Source: Eremophila alpestris peregrina
Lineage: Eukaryota > Chordata > Aves > Passeriformes > Alaudidae
Assembly (NCBI GenBank): GCA_009792885.1
Contig: WMCF01000113.1
Location: forward strand, 252,825 to 316,824
Length of the DNA stretch: 64,000 nt
Direction: 5' to 3'
Shown: positions 61,801-64,000 of the stretch, piece after piece
Position numbering within the stretch: position 1 is the first letter of the stretch
Layout of the letters: the number at the start of each line of letters is the position of its first letter
Made by a program: the position numbers and the translations under genes
Notes under the pieces: generated by a model
Database searches by the model: none
What the model saw: the letters and a program-made list of their open reading frames with translations, nothing else
Told to the model about the DNA's origin: nothing

Positions 61801-62579
61801 TCACACATACCACACCAGAATGTAGACTGTACACAGGGTATTTAATTTGATGTTGTTTTGAAAGAATTAATCAAACCTTTCATTTGTTATTATGCAAACA
61901 GTAATTAATTTCAAATTAGTGTGCCAGAAAACTGAAATGTGTGGGGAGAACTGGGTGGTTTGTTTCCGTTTATCTCTGCTTCCATCTAAATATGTAGCAT
62001 CAGTCCACTTGAGCATGTATGTAGAGAGCAGCTAGAAATTGGGCAGTCTTTCATTTCAAGTTGAATGGCACCCTACAATAGCAGTGAATCAGCTCTGTTT
62101 TCCACTGTAATGGCTTCTGAGGCTTAGAGCAAAACAAACTTGAAAACCACAAGAGATGAAAGTTGTTAGGTGAAGTTCAGAGATGATATGTCACCTATAA
62201 GAGCCAGTACTGTTAGTATCCCTTGCCCAAATGAGCATCTTCTGGTCTTTGCAGGGTAAGATACTTACATATATTGGAAAGTTATTTTCCAAGGTCTTGC
62301 TTTTGTCTTTTGAAAATTTTGTTCATTTTTGTGTTTTTCAGCTGTTTATATTTGCCCTATACTGGGAGCACTGCAGGTCTTCAATTTGCATTTCAGTACT
62401 GCAGAGCAAGGAAGGCAGGAGGTTATAGCTGCCACAAAAAGGAGGGGAAAAAATAAAGGACAAGCATACTTGCTGTCTTTTGAACCTTTTTTATATATCA
62501 GGGGTCAGAATAATAAAAAAAACCAAATCTACTGAAGCTAACAGGACTGGCTCTAGTTAAAACCCAGTAAGATTAGTAG
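55801..62579. other. Non-coding stretch
   Basis: AT-rich intron-like DNA. A seven-base stem with a seven-base loop (GGGGATG ... CATCCCC) lies at 59256-59276. No CR1 words, no convincing exon. Confidence 0.35.
55886..55900 (+). promoter_or_regulatory. CTCF-like core in a small CpG cluster
   Basis: CCACAAGGCGGTGCT resembles the CTCF core CCACNAGRKGGCGC with mismatches at two positions, and it keeps the CpG. It sits in a 120-base patch (55800-55920) with several CpGs in a CpG-poor region, which fits an unmethylated bound site. Confidence 0.25.
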
Positions 62580-63200
62580 ACTGTAGTCTCTGCTCTTGCT
62601 TTTACCAAAAAACCTGGGGTTTTTGAATGTGCTGCCAGCAGATGTCCCTCACATTTCCTTACAAAAGCAGATTAATTATTTAGCTCGCTTTGATCACGCA
62701 GCCTCGAGAAACAGAAAGTTCATGAAATGGTTTTCATTATGTTATGGACAAATCTTCAGTAGCTGCAGTATCAATTATTTTTAGACCTTTTCTGAGACAG
62801 GGTTTACACAGTAATGAAACCAGAAAAAATCTCGGGGGTTCTTTTGGTGTTTTCATGCTCAGTATGAAATCTAATGTACCTAAAAATGTCCAACTTCTCG
62901 CATTAAAATTAATTTATATTTCAGACATTCTCATTTTTTATTTTTTCTTCTGCCCTTCACACTGCTCATGCAAAGGGACTCGAAAATGGCCTGGAAATCA
63001 CAATTTATCACAAATGTGAAGAGTTTGGCAGAGTACCACTGATGCAAATGAGGTTGGCTGTGGTCTTCCATAATAACTGCTTGCATGAATTATTCCTTCT
63101 GGTAGCAAAGGAGCACTCTGAATTACACTGCATTTTACGCAGCTTGGCATTATGCAGAGATTGCTGCTAAAAGCCTCAGAGGGCCAGTTGTGCTGTGCTA
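62580..63200. promoter_or_regulatory. Possible conserved non-coding block
   Basis: Dense POU/homeobox-like and other factor words (GATGCAAATGAGG near 63042, CATGCAAAG, TTAATTATTT, CATTATGCAGAG, CTTGCATGAATTATTCC) occur without repeats or frames. The texture resembles deeply conserved vertebrate enhancers. This is an impression only, as no alignment was possible. Confidence 0.2.
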
Positions 63201-64000
63201 CATCCCATTTCAGAGCCATTTTCAGAGGTTCAGTGCTCTGCTGTGTGTCTGAGGTCTGTGCAGGCTGAGAGGTGCTGAGTTCCTCTTAGCCTTGGAGCCA
63301 AAGAAGGATTAATAATAACATTTGTGCTCCCTGAAAAGTTCTTAGCAGCCTGATTAGTCTGATTGCAGAGCTGGAACGCAGCAGGAACAATAGACCAGCT
63401 AAGTTCCAAATGTTCACTTGAGGTATGAAAGTGACTGCATAAAATTGAGAGCTACCTCCATTTTCTATGGAGCCAAGAGAGATCTGTCCCTAGAAAGAGA
63501 AAAGGCGCCCTGGTGCCTTTGTGCTCTTGTAGTCGCAGGAGAGTGGCTGCTGTTGTTCTGTGCTCAGACCCAATGAGCTCCTGAATACCTGGAAAAACAA
63601 CCTATGTAACATAACCCACCTGAACTTATTCACAGGAATGCTCGTGCCACAATAACAGGGATGATTCTGAATATATTGCATTTGCTTAATGTTCTGTGTA
63701 AAGGGAGGAAATTCATCCCTAGCAGTCTGAGGGGCAGATTTCTACGTTGGCAGGGGCATGCTTTTGAAGGCATTTCACAACTAACTAGTCTTTTAGTTGT
63801 CTGATTTTGTACATCAAAAATTGAGTCCAGTGTTTCTCAAAATTCAAGGCCTGATCAGGGACAGAAATAAAAGAAATGAGAAGGGAAATAAAAGCACGTG
63901 TAAAAATATAAGTACGCAACTGTTTTGCTTGTGTTTTATATGCCTTTCTGTCCATCTTCTGCTGTGTTTATTTACACTGTAAATTCAGTGTAATGTTGAG
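63201..64000. other. Non-coding stretch at the window end
   Basis: Nothing recognisable. The short frames on both strands lack splice or start context. If a gene spans the window, this is intron cut off at the edge. Confidence 0.4.

Noticed and set aside
1..64000. CRISPR arrays, operons, insertion sequences, intact retroviruses, defence or toxin systems
   Set aside because: No regularly spaced repeats, no packed frames with ribosome sites, no paired long terminal repeats and no recognisable viral or bacterial protein were seen. The CR1 copies and splice signals place this in a bird genome.

Overview
The window looks like bird nuclear DNA. Five pieces of CR1 LINE retrotransposon are visible (13050-13300, 15540-15605, 18468-18795, 26335-26825, 29877-30120). 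At least one keeps the typical avian CR1 tail, which reads GGTCCCTTCCAACC followed by ATTCTGTGATT. The rest is AT-rich, low in CpG, full of stop codons in all frames and split by consensus splice signals. This is the texture of intron and intergenic DNA in an amniote, not of a microbe, organelle or plasmid. I could not name the species or any gene.

Layout. (1) 1-1549: no gene seen. (2) About 1550-8000, minus strand: a probable 3' end of a gene, with a poly(A) signal at 1568-1573 and a roughly 150-codon terminal coding segment at 1856-2312 whose product I do not recognise. Several small splice-flanked candidate exons lie upstream at 5181-7169. A ZNF143/THAP11-type motif sits at 3758-3776. (3) 8040-9745: a strong CpG island with GC boxes and a CCAAT box, and with good 5' splice sites on both strands. 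It is the most convincing promoter in the window and probably drives the minus-strand gene, possibly divergent transcripts as well. (4) 9746-64000: over 54 kb without a protein-coding exon I can name. It holds CR1 fragments, homopolymer and low-complexity tracts, isolated splice-bounded candidate exons, two weaker CpG-rich patches (44040-44460 and 45690-46430, the second with a TATA-like box), possible CTCF-like sites and blocks that look like conserved non-coding DNA. It is best read as a long first intron and/or a gene desert with possible lncRNA exons.

There is no CRISPR array, rRNA, recognisable tRNA, bacterial operon or intact transposon. Nearly all reading frames of 60-110 codons are chance. 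The best leads are the unrecognised minus-strand terminal exon and its in-phase upstream chain, the ZNF143-like motif, the orphan CpG/TATA patch near 46 kb, and an unexplained 110-codon open stretch at 31378-31707. Exon and regulatory calls come from reading by eye without alignment, and their confidence is low accordingly.
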